The notes below the pieces were generated by a model. The model was not told the origin of the DNA and ran no database searches. It worked only from the letters and a program-made list of their open reading frames with translations. Shown here piece by piece: positions 44,086-53,688 of a stretch of DNA of 64,000 nt. Position numbers and translations under genes: made by a program. The DNA comes from CBDEUK01 sp965250225 (lineage in GTDB: Bacteria; Pseudomonadota; Gammaproteobacteria; Eutrophobiales; Eutrophobiaceae). The stretch is from contig CBDFNQ010000024.1 of NCBI GenBank assembly GCA_965250225.1, forward strand, positions 38,673 to 102,672, read 5' to 3'. Position 1 is the stretch's first letter; each line of letters opens with the position of its first letter.

Positions 44086-45990
44086 TTATTTTTTTGCATC
44101 CATTTCCAGAAATAAATTATTAAAGCGTTGGACAAATTCTGCGGGGTCATCAAGTTGTCCACCCTCACTTAGCAATGCTTGATCAAATAAAACTTTTGAC
44201 CAATCGGAAAAATTTTCATTCTCATCATCATTCTGTATGCGTTGTATAATTGGATGTTCTGGATTAATTTCAAGAATAGGTTTAGTTCCCGCAATTTCCT
44301 GTCCTGATGCCTTGAGTATTCGTTCCAGATTTAAACCCATTTCATTCTCATCAGCCACAAGACAGGCTGGTGAGCTTGTTAAACGATTCGTTGTACGGAC
44401 TTCTTTAACTTCATCTTGCAAGATATCTTTTACTTTTTTACACAATTCATCCAAAGCCTTTTCTTCTTTTTTGTCTTTTGGTTTTTCTTTTTCACCTTTA
44501 TCATCACCCAGATCAAGCTCACCTTTGGTTACCGATTGTAATACCTTTCCATCATATTCCGTTAGGTGTGTGGTAACCCATTCATCTATGTGATCTGTTA
44601 AAAATAAAACCTCAATACTTTTTTTGCGGAATATTTCAAGATGAGGACTGTTTTTTGCTTTCGAAAAACTATCTGCTGTGACGAAATAAATTACTTTTTG
44701 ATCCTCATGCATTCTACTGATGTAATCATCCAGAGAAATATTTTGTTCATCCGTATCCGTATGACTAGAAGCAAAACGAAATAATTTGGCAATATCTTCA
44801 CGTTTGTCCGGTTCATCGATCACTCCTTCTTTGATTACACGACCAAATTCTTTCCAAAATGTAGCATATTTATCCGGTTCTTTATCTGTCAGAGTCTTAA
44901 GCAAACCCAGGACTTTTTTTGTACAGCCAGCACGCATGGAATCAATAGTCTTGTTCTGTTGCAGGATCTCACGCGAGACATTCAATGGTAGATCATCCGA
45001 ATCAACTATGCCGCGCACAAAACGCAGAAATGGTGGTAATAATTGTTTCGCATCGTCCATAATAAAAATTCGACGTACGTATAATTTCACCCCGTGCTTT
45101 TGTTCACGATCCCACATATCAAATGGCGCACTCTGAGGGATGTATAACAAGCTTGTGTATTCTGTTTTGCCTTCAACCCGATTGTGTGAAAACGCCAATG
45201 GTTCCTGATAATCATGGGAAATATGTTTGTAAAATTCAGTGTATTCTTCTTCCTTGATATCGCGTTTACTCCTGGTCCATAATGCAGTTGCACTGTTGAC
45301 CACCTCATCACCTTCTTCGTCTTTACCATCTTCATCCTTACCTTCTTTAGGCATTTCAATGGGCAAGGAAATATGGTCGGAATATTTTTTTATGATACTA
45401 CGCAGTCGATAGCCGTTGAGAAACTCGGTTGCATCTTCTTTCAAAAAAAGAGTGACGCGTGTACCACGGATTGGCCGTTCCACTGTTTCAATTTCGTAAT
45501 CGCCCTTCCCTTCTGATGACCAACGTACACCGTCAGCAAGTGGCAAACCCGCTCGGCGAGTCAGCAGCTCGACCTTGTCTGCTACAATAAATGAGGAATA
45601 GAAACCGACACCAAATTGGCCGATCATCTGGGCATCATGGCGTTGTTCCCCCGTCAATGAATCAAAGAATTGCTTTGTGCCTGATTTGGCAATCGTACCC
45701 AAATGCTCAGTTACGTCGTCACGCGACATACCAATACCATTATCGATGATGCTTAAAGTTTTGAGTTTTTCATCAAATTCAATCCGAATCTTAAGCTCTG
45801 AATCGTTTTCATAAAGGCCGTTATCTTGCAATGCAGCAAAACGCAGTTTATCAGCTGCATCAGAGGCATTTGAGATCAATTCACGTAAAAAGATCTCCTT
45901 GTTGCTGTATAAGGAGTGGATCATCAAATCCAGTAATTGAGTAACTTCTGTTTGAAAACCCAGTGTTTCTTTATTTGCCTCTGCAGCCAT
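44086..45990 (-). CDS. htpG: Chaperone HtpG (Hsp90)
   Basis: 634 residues, full length. The N-terminal ATPase has ELISNASDAADKLR, DNGIGM and GQFGVGFYS; the middle domain has RGIVDSDDLPLNVSRE and the C-terminal dimerisation domain ends before MDAKK. An acidic EGKDEDGKDEEGDE-type insert (about 215-230) is slightly longer than in E. coli. It folds client proteins, especially under heat. AGAGGT lies before the ATG. Confidence 0.97.
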   Translation of the reverse strand: MAAEANKETLGFQTEVTQLLDLMIHSLYSNKEIFLRELISNASDAADKLRFAALQDNGLYENDSELKIRIEFDEKLKTLSIIDNGIGMSRDDVTEHLGTIAKSGTKQFFDSLTGEQRHDAQMIGQFGVGFYSSFIVADKVELLTRRAGLPLADGVRWSSEGKGDYEIETVERPIRGTRVTLFLKEDATEFLNGYRLRSIIKKYSDHISLPIEMPKEGKDEDGKDEEGDEVVNSATALWTRSKRDIKEEEYTEFYKHISHDYQEPLAFSHNRVEGKTEYTSLLYIPQSAPFDMWDREQKHGVKLYVRRIFIMDDAKQLLPPFLRFVRGIVDSDDLPLNVSREILQQNKTIDSMRAGCTKKVLGLLKTLTDKEPDKYATFWKEFGRVIKEGVIDEPDKREDIAKLFRFASSHTDTDEQNISLDDYISRMHEDQKVIYFVTADSFSKAKNSPHLEIFRKKSIEVLFLTDHIDEWVTTHLTEYDGKVLQSVTKGELDLGDDKGEKEKPKDKKEEKALDELCKKVKDILQDEVKEVRTTNRLTSSPACLVADENEMGLNLERILKASGQEIAGTKPILEINPEHPIIQRIQNDDENENFSDWSKVLFDQALLSEGGQLDDPAEFVQRFNNLFLEMDAKK

Positions 45991-46082
45991 TATTTTACCT
46001 CTTCCTAATTAATGTTATGTCACGATGATAGTGAAAAAGCCGGTATTTTATAGATTTTCATACGCTTATAAAGGAAATATTC

Positions 46083-46110
46083 ATTATATTGTATATCTGT
46101 TTCTCTTAAA
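46083..46110 (-). promoter_or_regulatory. Candidate htpG promoter
   Basis: Reading toward htpG, TTTAAG (46105-46110) and TATAAT (46083-46088) are 16 bases apart, about 95 bases upstream of the start. The -10 is perfect, the -35 poor. No sigma-32-type pair is clear. The match is by eye in AT-rich DNA. Confidence 0.3.
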
Positions 46111-46254
46111 TCTAATTTCCCTTGTCTTTTATTGCACGCTACTTAACAATATCGAATATTCCCTACACCTTATTCGCCAGTAGAATATCAATAACAGAAG
46201 CGCATTAACTTGAACCAGGAAATGACAGCGTCACTCAATGGAGAAAATTGATAC

Positions 46255-46758
46255 ATGCCATACTTTTTGAAAATTATATTACTTTTTTCGTTGCTGCATG
46301 TTTCTGCCTGCAATATGTTGCCGACCAGTTACAGTGAAGAAGACTTGAATTCGATCCTTGCACTGCAAAAAAATGCTGACATGGCTTATGAACAGGCAGA
46401 TTGGCAACAGGCTGAAAAAGATTATTCACAATTAACTGAAAAAATCCCAAATAACCCCGAGCCATGGTATCGTCTCGGTAATGTTTATGCAGAACTTAAT
46501 AAGTCTGATAATGCGATCACAGCATATCGTAGGGCGATTGAAATTAACCCGGATAACACCAAAGCCTGGCATAATCTTGGCTTGGTTCAGTTACAACAAG
46601 CCACCAGAACCTTTATCGATATGCAAGAGCATGCAACTAAAGACGACATCATGGCACAACGGGGTCGATTCGTTGTCAATAGCATTCAACAAATACTTGA
46701 ACAAGGTTTTGGAGTTTCTATCGAAGCTGAAAATAGTACTGATGATGTTCCCCAGTAA
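46255..46758 (+). CDS. TPR-repeat lipoprotein
   Basis: 167 residues. A short signal ends in the lipobox HVSAC (Cys19). Two or three tetratricopeptide repeats follow (about 38-115), with EPWYRLGNVYAELNKSDNAI and KAWHNLGLVQLQQA typical of the motif. It probably sits on the periplasmic face of a membrane as a scaffold. It is separated by 80 bases from the next lipoprotein gene on the same strand. Confidence 0.82.
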   Translation: MPYFLKIILLFSLLHVSACNMLPTSYSEEDLNSILALQKNADMAYEQADWQQAEKDYSQLTEKIPNNPEPWYRLGNVYAELNKSDNAITAYRRAIEINPDNTKAWHNLGLVQLQQATRTFIDMQEHATKDDIMAQRGRFVVNSIQQILEQGFGVSIEAENSTDDVPQ

Positions 46759-46837
46759 AAATGACGATGTAATTCTTTAGGCCAAGTTACAATTTTCTGA
46801 CTTGTGAATATCTAAAATTAAGGACTTATTCAAACAC

Positions 46838-47389
46838 ATGAAGACGATAAGCTTTTTCTCAATAGCCTGCCTGTTGTTCGCATGCAGCGAAGAACAAGAA
46901 TCAATTAGTAATAACACAGGCCAATCCTCCATTCAGCCTCCGGTTGTCATGACTGAACCGGAATTTTCTCCGTCTTTTATTGATAATGATGCCGCAGTTA
47001 CAGAATCGCCCGATCAATTTAAGTTAGATAACAAACATTATTTATTTGATGTTACCAATCATTCAGTCGAAGAGTTACGCGCATTGCTTGAACGTATTGA
47101 AGAAATTACTGAAGCCTCTCCGGAGACCTTTGACAAACTCAAGATGGTAATGGTACTACACGGTCCCGATATTGATCTTTTTACAAAACAGAATTATGAC
47201 AAAAACAAAGACATTGTCGATTTAGCTGCCAAGCTTGATGCCTTCGATATAGTTGACATGAAAGTCTGTGAAACAACTATTGATTCTCTTGGATTTGAAC
47301 GCCAGGAAATACCACCGTTTATTGAGTCTGTACGCTATGCTCCAGAAACCATTAAATCTCTAGAACAACAAGGTTATATCAACCTTTAA
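46838..47389 (+). CDS. Lipoprotein with a DsrE-like domain
   Basis: 183 residues. The signal ends with LLFAC (Cys16). After a disordered linker (about 20-65), a DsrE/intracellular-sulfur-reduction-like fold (about 90-183) is suggested by KMVMVLHGPDIDLF, ELAAKL-type helix and a single cysteine in VKVCETTI-type position (MKVCETT). DsrE-like proteins handle sulfur or act as small redox modules. A lipid-anchored one may relate to periplasmic sulfur chemistry, but this is inference. It shares strand and spacing with a TPR lipoprotein and a thioesterase. Confidence 0.72.
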   Translation: MKTISFFSIACLLFACSEEQESISNNTGQSSIQPPVVMTEPEFSPSFIDNDAAVTESPDQFKLDNKHYLFDVTNHSVEELRALLERIEEITEASPETFDKLKMVMVLHGPDIDLFTKQNYDKNKDIVDLAAKLDAFDIVDMKVCETTIDSLGFERQEIPPFIESVRYAPETIKSLEQQGYINL

Positions 47390-47413
47390 CTATATATAAA
47401 GAAATCATAGCCC

Positions 47414-47956
47414 ATGAAAAAACAAATACAGGAAAAGTCTCTCGAGATGACCATATTAATGACACCCGACATGGCCAATTTTTCCGGCAATGTGCACGGT
47501 GGTTCATTATTGAAATTACTCGATCAGGCTGCTTATGCCTGTGCCGCACGTTACTCCAAGGCCTATGTCGTGACTCTTTCTCTGGATCAGGTTGTTTTTA
47601 AAGCACCCGTCAGAGTCGGTGAGCTTGTCACCTTTCTTGCAAATGTTAATTATGCCGGACGTTCATCAATGGAAGTTGGTGTGAAAGTATTTTCTGAAAA
47701 TATACAGACAAAGGAAAAACGCCATACCAATTCCTGCTATTTTACCATGGTCGCAGTTGGAGAAGATGGAAGTTCCATTGCTGTTCCACCGATTCAAATG
47801 GACACCGAAATGGAACAACGTTTATTTGAAAGTGCAAAAATGCGCCGAGAGATGCGAAAAGAAATCTTCAAACGCAACCTGGATCTGATTAAAGGTACGA
47901 CTGATGAAGATGATGAGCTTGATATCAGTGCGCCACTATTAAAAGAAGATCTCTAA
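47414..47956 (+). CDS. Acyl-CoA thioesterase, hotdog fold
   Basis: 180 residues. The hotdog domain (about 8-125) has the helix start NVHGGSLLKLLDQAAYACA with the catalytic-type Asp, followed by VVFKAPVRVGELV and SCYFTMVAV. It resembles the YciA/BACH group, which releases CoA from short to medium acyl-CoA. The C-terminal tail is charged. The gene ends 36 bases before a strong hairpin terminator. Confidence 0.88.
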   Translation: MKKQIQEKSLEMTILMTPDMANFSGNVHGGSLLKLLDQAAYACAARYSKAYVVTLSLDQVVFKAPVRVGELVTFLANVNYAGRSSMEVGVKVFSENIQTKEKRHTNSCYFTMVAVGEDGSSIAVPPIQMDTEMEQRLFESAKMRREMRKEIFKRNLDLIKGTTDEDDELDISAPLLKEDL

Positions 47957-47992
47957 GGAACCTCTGAACAAGCCTATCCATGACTTGTCAGA

Positions 47993-48029
47993 GGGAGAAA
48001 ACTAAAAATGTGATTTTTAGTTTTCTCCC
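47993..48029. terminator. Perfect 16-bp hairpin, bidirectional terminator
   Basis: Two 16-base arms (47993-48008 and 48014-48029) pair perfectly around TGTGA; the inner part is A/T, the outer end GGGAG/CTCCC. It lies between the thioesterase gene (plus) and the convergent thiL gene. A partly paired stem CCTCTGA...TCAGAGG (47961-47994) precedes it. T-rich bases follow on each side, so it could serve both transcripts. Confidence 0.85.
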
Positions 48030-48149
48030 ATTTTAAATAACTTATCGTTATTGAAAATGATGGCACCTCCCTGTGCCACAGGAAACACTGACTTAATCAG
48101 AGTTTCCTTAATAGAAATATAAGCTGAGACTACACTGTCGAATACTGTT

Positions 48150-49106
48150 CTACGAAAAATGTTGGTATCCTGTTTGTTCAACTAGGTATACGCTGCCATC
48201 AGATCGAATAAATTCAATTTCATTATTTCCAGTAATTTCTCCAACACAGGTGATCGGACAATTTATTTCCTTACTGATTTGTCGAATTTCTGATTCATAA
48301 TTGTTTGCAGCTGTAAAACACAGCTCATAATCATCACCAGAAGACATTGCGTAATTTAATGCTTCTTCATGACTTATGATGTTAAGTATGGCTCTTGATA
48401 ACGGAATGTCATCCACAGTCACACGTGCGCCAACATGGCTTGCATGAATGATATGTCCTAAATCACTTTCCAAACCATCAGAAACATCGATCATACTATT
48501 TGCTATTATTCCAAGTTTCATTCCAAGTTTAACTCTTGCAGTTGGTCTGAATAAACGATTAATAAGATAGTCAGAATCAATATTTTTATGATTACTTTCC
48601 TGGAGTCCAAGTGCAAGACCTGCATCACCCAACATACCACTGACAAATATTTTATCGCCGATTTTAGCTCCACTACGGCTAATATACTGATCCTTTGGGA
48701 CAAGGCCTTGAATTGTTATTGTAATTGACAATGATCCTTTGGACAGATCACCACCAATTAATGACAACTCATACTGGTTTGCTAAAGAAAAAAAACTCTG
48801 GCTGAACGATTTAAGCCAGGAGTGATCTATAGAAGGCATAGTCAGTGACAAAGAAACCCATTTTGGTCTGGCCGCCATTGCCGCCATGTCACTAAGATTA
48901 ACTGCCAGTGCCTTGTAGGCTATGTCCTCAGCCTTCTGATCAGCGAAAAAATGAACATTGGAAACCAGTGTATCCGTTGAAACAACAAGCTGTTGATCAG
49001 TTGGAACCGTTAAGACGGCAGCATCATCACCAATACCAAGTTCAATCCCATTCGAATAATTTTGATTCAGATTAAAATATTGTTTTATGATGTCGGACTC
49101 ATTCAT
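48150..49106 (-). CDS. thiL: Thiamine-monophosphate kinase
   Basis: 318 residues. Family blocks are GIGDDAAVL, VSTDTLVSNVHF, MAAMAARPKW, IGGDLSKG and SGDDYELCF. It phosphorylates thiamine monophosphate to the diphosphate. It follows nusB by about 75 bases, the usual ribH-nusB-thiL order. It is the last gene of the cluster on this strand. Confidence 0.95.
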   Translation of the reverse strand: MNESDIIKQYFNLNQNYSNGIELGIGDDAAVLTVPTDQQLVVSTDTLVSNVHFFADQKAEDIAYKALAVNLSDMAAMAARPKWVSLSLTMPSIDHSWLKSFSQSFFSLANQYELSLIGGDLSKGSLSITITIQGLVPKDQYISRSGAKIGDKIFVSGMLGDAGLALGLQESNHKNIDSDYLINRLFRPTARVKLGMKLGIIANSMIDVSDGLESDLGHIIHASHVGARVTVDDIPLSRAILNIISHEEALNYAMSSGDDYELCFTAANNYESEIRQISKEINCPITCVGEITGNNEIEFIRSDGSVYLVEQTGYQHFS

Positions 49107-49183
49107 TACATCGACCTGATGTGAAATTAATCCTTAATAGCTAATATCAGTTAATTGGTGTCAGATTGAAAAAAGAAACTGGA

Positions 49184-49636
49184 CTAAACATTCGCAGCCT
49201 GGATTTCAATTACTCGAATGGTTTGAGCAGCTTTGTCCATAATACTATTAACATATTTATGTGAGTCTTCAGCACCAAACATTTTTGCAAGTTCAACATA
49301 CTCATTGATAATGATACGCCAGGGCAATTCAGGATGATAAAGCAATTCATAAACACCAAGCTCGAGAACTGATCGTTCAACTGGATCAATTTCATCCAGC
49401 CCCCTGTCGAGAAAACCAATGTAGTTGCTTTCAACTTCACTCCCCTGTTTTCTAACACCACGAAGCAATTCTACAAAATATTTAAAATCCGCTTTTTTTA
49501 TTTCGGAACGATCTTGTTTAAATTCATTAATCACATCATTAATATCAGCACCGGTAATATGCCACTGGTAAAGTGCTTGCACAGCATTTCTTCGTGCCTT
49601 CACGCGTGCCTGTTTTGAGAATTTTTTATTAGCCAC
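49184..49636 (-). CDS. nusB: Transcription antitermination factor NusB
   Basis: 150 residues, normal length. The N-terminal KARRNAVQALYQW and the C-terminal RIIINEYVELAKMFGAEDSHKYVN are family hallmarks. NusB with NusE (S10) forms the boxA-binding antitermination complex on rRNA operons. Its start overlaps the end of ribH by eight bases. Confidence 0.96.
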   Translation of the reverse strand: MANKKFSKQARVKARRNAVQALYQWHITGADINDVINEFKQDRSEIKKADFKYFVELLRGVRKQGSEVESNYIGFLDRGLDEIDPVERSVLELGVYELLYHPELPWRIIINEYVELAKMFGAEDSHKYVNSIMDKAAQTIRVIEIQAANV

Positions 49637-50096
49637 GAATTTTCCTCAAGACATTAATCATTTCCAATACAGTCAGTGCCGATTCTGCACCTTTATTACT
49701 TTCTTCTTCACCAGAACGATCCAGTGCCTGATCAGTGGTATCAACCGTTAAAACACCAAACGCAATCGGCAGATGATGGTTAAGTGAAACTTCATTAATC
49801 CCTCGTGTACACTCGGTACAGATGTAGTCAAAATGTGGGGTCTCGCCACGAATGACAGCACCCAGAGTAATGATGCCATCAAATTGTTTTTGTTCGGCCA
49901 GAGCATTCACCGTCACAGGAATTTCGAAAGCACCTGGGACTCTAAACAGAGTAATATCATCTGGGCTGATATTATTTTGTTCCAAAGTTTTAACAGCACC
50001 GTCAACCAGACGGTCTACCACTAAACTATTATAACGGCTTGCTACAATTGCAATACATGCACTATCTACCACCGTAGTCTCTTCAATTATTTTCAT
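49629..50096 (-). CDS. ribH: 6,7-dimethyl-8-ribityllumazine synthase
   Basis: 155 residues. The sequences VPGAFEIPV, LGAVIRGETPHFDYI (with the active-site His region) and FGVLTVDTTDQA are diagnostic. It condenses the ribityl-pyrimidine with dihydroxybutanone phosphate. It lies between ribBA and nusB and is coupled to nusB by overlap. Confidence 0.97.
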   Translation of the reverse strand: MKIIEETTVVDSACIAIVASRYNSLVVDRLVDGAVKTLEQNNISPDDITLFRVPGAFEIPVTVNALAEQKQFDGIITLGAVIRGETPHFDYICTECTRGINEVSLNHHLPIAFGVLTVDTTDQALDRSGEEESNKGAESALTVLEMINVLRKIRG

Positions 50097-50128
50097 TTAT
50101 ATACCAATAATATATTACAAATATTAAT

Positions 50129-51244
50129 TTAATTTACGTATTCAACAATTTCCAGATCAAACCCAGAAATAGCATGTATTATTTTTGGTGCACTGAGCAC
50201 GCGCATTTTACGCACCCCGAGATCAGATAATATCTGGGCACCCAGGCCATAGGTTCGCAAATCTTTTTTGGAATTTTGATTTGTCGTTAATCTCGATTCA
50301 TTGGTATCTGAATCAGCCTGGTAACCTGTTATTTGATGGATTAAATCATCTGCCGAAAATTGATTGCAGAGAATCAAAACAATAGCATTTTCTTCTGTTG
50401 ATACACGATTCAAAACATCACGCAGTGGCCAACCATTGTCTTCACGTGTACTTGCTGTTAAATCATGGATTGGGTTTTCTATATGAACACGTACAAGTAC
50501 CGGATCATCTGCCCTGATCTTACCTTTTACCAAAGCAAGATGGAGGTCGTTTTCAATGCTATCCTGAAAAGCAATCAAATTAAATTCACCAAATTCAGTA
50601 GGCAAACTATTTTCAGCAACACGTTGCACGGTTTTTTCATTCTCTGAACGAAAACGGATCAAATCTGCAATCGTTCCTAATTTCAGATCATGCTCTTTAG
50701 CAAATACCTCCAGATCGGGTCGCCTTGCCATAGTGCCATCTTCTTTAAGGATTTCGACAATCACAGCAAAGGGATCAAGCCCGGCCAATCTCGCCAAATC
50801 GCATCCCGCCTCGGTATGACCGGCTCTTGATAGCACTCCACCTGGTAATGCCATGATCGGAAAGACATGGCCTGGCTGAACAAGATCAGAAGAGTTTGCA
50901 TTTTTTGCAACAGCACGTTTTATGGTCAATGCTCTATCTCCTGCTGATATTCCTGTTGTTACACCTTCAGCAGCTTCAATTGAAGCAGTAAAATTAGTTG
51001 ATGTACTCGAATGTGTATTGCGTGCCATTAACGGCAGGTTCAATAACTGACAACGTTCCCGTGTTAAGGTCAGACAAATCAAACCTCGGCCATAGCGAGC
51101 CATAAAATTAACGGCATCAGCATCAACCGCAGTAGCTGCCATTACCAGATCGCCTTCATTTTCACGATCTTCATCGTCCATAATAACAACCATTTTTCCT
51201 TTCTGGATGTCTTCTATAATTTCTTCAGTTGAATTTAGATTCAT
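50129..51244 (-). CDS. ribBA: Dihydroxybutanone phosphate synthase with degenerate GTP cyclohydrolase II domain
   Basis: 371 residues in two domains. The N-terminal RibB domain (about 1-205) is intact: DDEDRENEGDLVMAA, RYGRGLICL and GHTEAGCDLARLAG. The C-terminal RibA-like domain (about 210-371) lacks the zinc cysteines; where GTP cyclohydrolase II has its zinc Cys cluster, this protein reads RVHIENPIHDLTAST. It therefore probably provides only RibB activity, as in RibBX-type proteins, and a separate RibA would be needed elsewhere. It lies between ribE and ribH. Confidence 0.9.
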   Translation of the reverse strand: MNLNSTEEIIEDIQKGKMVVIMDDEDRENEGDLVMAATAVDADAVNFMARYGRGLICLTLTRERCQLLNLPLMARNTHSSTSTNFTASIEAAEGVTTGISAGDRALTIKRAVAKNANSSDLVQPGHVFPIMALPGGVLSRAGHTEAGCDLARLAGLDPFAVIVEILKEDGTMARRPDLEVFAKEHDLKLGTIADLIRFRSENEKTVQRVAENSLPTEFGEFNLIAFQDSIENDLHLALVKGKIRADDPVLVRVHIENPIHDLTASTREDNGWPLRDVLNRVSTEENAIVLILCNQFSADDLIHQITGYQADSDTNESRLTTNQNSKKDLRTYGLGAQILSDLGVRKMRVLSAPKIIHAISGFDLEIVEYVN

Positions 51245-51249
51245 CTTCT

Positions 51250-51846
51250 TTAACTATTCGTTGTTCGTAGCCTATCCAGATACCGCGCTATCATATCAAC
51301 TTCGATATTCACCTTGCTACCTGACGAATATTCTTTAAACAAAGTATATTCCAGAGTATGTGGAATGATATTAACAGAAAAACCATTCTCACTGATTGAA
51401 TTCACCGTTAAGCTGACCCCATCTACTGTTACTGAACCTTTAACACACACATAACGTAAAAACTCTTTCGCCAGGTTGAATTCAAAACGCCAACTGCGTG
51501 CATCTTCAAATTTATTGACAAGCTCTGCAACGGTATCCACATGGCCACTGACGATATGACCATTAATGCGATCAGATAACCGTAATGCTCGTTCAAGATT
51601 AACCAGGCTATTTTTAGATAGCGTATTAATATTAGTACATGACAAGGTTTCATTCGATACATCAAATTCAATTTTAGTATTCTGCCAGTCAACCACGGTC
51701 AAACAAACGCCGTTGATTGCAACACTCTCTCCAACCATTAACCCTGAGATATCAAGTGTCCCCACATCAATCGTAAAACGTTTATCGCCACCGTTTTCAC
51801 TAACCGAGTACACACTACCTATCGTTTCAATAATGCCGCTAAACAT
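51250..51846 (-). CDS. ribE: Riboflavin synthase, alpha subunit
   Basis: 198 residues with two internal lumazine-binding repeats. The first begins MFSGIIETIG and has SVAINGVCLTV; the second begins GHIVSGHVD and has VTVDGVSLTVN. It dismutates two lumazine molecules into riboflavin. The start of ribBA follows its stop within six bases, so the two are on one transcript. Confidence 0.96.
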   Translation of the reverse strand: MFSGIIETIGSVYSVSENGGDKRFTIDVGTLDISGLMVGESVAINGVCLTVVDWQNTKIEFDVSNETLSCTNINTLSKNSLVNLERALRLSDRINGHIVSGHVDTVAELVNKFEDARSWRFEFNLAKEFLRYVCVKGSVTVDGVSLTVNSISENGFSVNIIPHTLEYTLFKEYSSGSKVNIEVDMIARYLDRLRTTNS

Positions 51847-51868
51847 AATCTTATAGTCCCGAGGCCTT

Positions 51869-52969
51869 CTAATGTATTACTTTGTATATTATTTTCTCAT
51901 CAGGCCCAATAAGCCGATGATCCTGTATTTCAAGATGAGGACATTGCTCAAGTGCCGAAAAATCCGGCATATCCAGCAAACCAAAGGCCTTGTCCCCTAA
52001 AATTACAGACGCTTTATAAATCACCAATTCATCAATTAAATTGTTAGCAAGCATCGCACCAGATAATGTCGGGCCTGCCTCGACTAATACTTCATTTATC
52101 TGTTTATGTTGCGCAAGCCAGAGCAAGACTTGTTTTATGTCTACACGTTTATTATCTTCAGCCCCTGCTATAACCTCTATTCCTTTATTTGAAAATTGCT
52201 CTAGACGATTCATGTCTTTACATAGACTAAAAATGATCGTTTCACCGGGCAAAGTAAATATTTTTGCATTAACCGGCGTCTTTAACACTGAATCAATAAT
52301 CACTCTCAAGGGTTGGCGATCATGAGTATCTAGTCCTCTAACATTTAACGAGGGATCATCAACCAACACGGTATTGACACCGGTTAATATCGCCGAACTT
52401 CTTGCTCGTAAACGTTGAACATCTTCTCTTGATTGCTCAGAGGTGATCCATTGACTGACACCATTTGCCAGTGCAAGTTTGGCATCCATACTCATGCCGA
52501 GTTTACACCGCACATAAGGCACACCTTCCTGCATGCGTTTGATAAACCCCGGATTCAATGTCTCAGCCTGTTGCGACATAAGCCCTTGCTCACAATCAAT
52601 GCCATGTTGTTTTAAAAACTGCAAACCTTTGCCACGAACCTGAGGGTTCGGATCTGTCATTGCGGCAATTATTTTTTTTATCCCAGCGGCCATTAGTGCT
52701 TCTGTACAGGGTGGTGTTTTACCTTTATGACAGCAAGGCTCCAGTGTCACGTAAGCTACTGCACCTTCCGTGGATTCAATAGCATTCGTAATAGCCCCTA
52801 TTTCCGCGTGTGGCTCACCAGCCCTGATGTGCCAACCTTCTGCGATGACAGCATCGTCTTTCACTAACACACATCCGACACGGGGATTCGGATCAGTTGT
52901 GAAAAGGCCACGACCTGCCAACTGAATGGCCCGAGCCATGAATTGGTAGTCCGATGCTGTCCAACTCAC
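51869..52969 (-). CDS. ribD: Bifunctional riboflavin deaminase-reductase
   Basis: 366 residues. The N-terminal deaminase domain (about 1-145) has the zinc motif HAEIGAI and PCCHKGKTPPC. The reductase domain (about 150-360) has KLGMSMDAKLAL and VDSVLKTP and EAGPTLSGAML near the C-terminus. It performs the two steps after RibA in riboflavin synthesis. No FMN riboswitch (RFN element) is visible upstream; the spacer instead carries a stem-loop repeat element. Confidence 0.95.
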   Translation of the reverse strand: MSWTASDYQFMARAIQLAGRGLFTTDPNPRVGCVLVKDDAVIAEGWHIRAGEPHAEIGAITNAIESTEGAVAYVTLEPCCHKGKTPPCTEALMAAGIKKIIAAMTDPNPQVRGKGLQFLKQHGIDCEQGLMSQQAETLNPGFIKRMQEGVPYVRCKLGMSMDAKLALANGVSQWITSEQSREDVQRLRARSSAILTGVNTVLVDDPSLNVRGLDTHDRQPLRVIIDSVLKTPVNAKIFTLPGETIIFSLCKDMNRLEQFSNKGIEVIAGAEDNKRVDIKQVLLWLAQHKQINEVLVEAGPTLSGAMLANNLIDELVIYKASVILGDKAFGLLDMPDFSALEQCPHLEIQDHRLIGPDEKIIYKVIH

Positions 52970-53005
52970 CGGCTATCTCCGAAAATGTCTTTTTTTCGCG
53001 ATAGT

Positions 53006-53076
53006 TGCGTCAGCTCCGTGCTCAAATGACCGCCATGGATGGTGGAAATGCAGATTTTGCAGGAGCAAAAATCTGC
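53006..53076. repeat. Dispersed stem-loop element, copy A
   Basis: Plus-strand order: TGCGTCA (53006-53012), 13 bases, ATGACC (53026-53031), 12 bases, GGAAAT (53044-53049), then a stem GCAGATTTTGC/GCAAAAATCTGC around loop AGGA (53050-53076). The same modules in the same order occur at 58446-58509. It lies in the nrdR-ribD spacer. Confidence 0.65.
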
Positions 53077-53145
53077 CCGAATTTCTTGGTTCTCCGCGCG
53101 GTGCTTTCTTGCTCTCACGTAAAAAATCCAATTTTCGAAAGCATC

Positions 53146-53658
53146 CTATTTATCATCACCATCCGATGGCAGTAGATTTAACTGGCTTTCTTTTATCTCG
53201 GGAGGGAGTTCATTTTCCAGACGTTCAATTTCCTCAAGAAATGCCCGAACATCTGTAAAACTTTGATAGACAGAGGCGAAACGAACGTAGGCCACCTGAT
53301 CCAGACTACGCAGTTGTTCCATGACCCAGTCACCTAGTTTTCTTGATTTTATCTCGCGTTCACCTTGAGAACGCAATAAATGCTTTATATGTCCGATAGA
53401 AACCTCGACCTTTTCTATCTCGACCGGCCGTTTTTCCAGGGCACGCATAATGCCCGTGCGTAATTTATCTTCTATAAATGGCTCACGTCGTCCATCTGAT
53501 TTGACGATACGTGGAAAATTAAGCTCTGCCGTTTCGTAACTGGTAAACCGTTCTTTGCATTCGGTACATTCACGCCGACGACGGATCTGATCACCGTCAC
53601 CTGCAAGACGTGAGTCGATTACTCGTGTATCCAATGCTGAACAAAATGGGCAACGCAT
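53146..53658 (-). CDS. nrdR: Transcriptional repressor NrdR
   Basis: 170 residues. The N-terminal zinc ribbon has CPFC near residue 3 and the RRRRECTECKERF block; the ATP-cone domain follows (about 50-140) with IVKSDGRREPF. NrdR represses ribonucleotide reductase genes, sensing dATP/ATP. It lies downstream of glyA and upstream of ribD, the canonical order in this class. Confidence 0.97.
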   Translation of the reverse strand: MRCPFCSALDTRVIDSRLAGDGDQIRRRRECTECKERFTSYETAELNFPRIVKSDGRREPFIEDKLRTGIMRALEKRPVEIEKVEVSIGHIKHLLRSQGEREIKSRKLGDWVMEQLRSLDQVAYVRFASVYQSFTDVRAFLEEIERLENELPPEIKESQLNLLPSDGDDK

Positions 53659-53688
53659 AATTAATTATCTTTCATTTCTATAAAATAT

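Noticed and set aside
52970..53145. FMN riboswitch upstream of ribD
   Set aside because: No RFN-type conserved blocks are visible; the spacer holds instead the dispersed stem-loop element.
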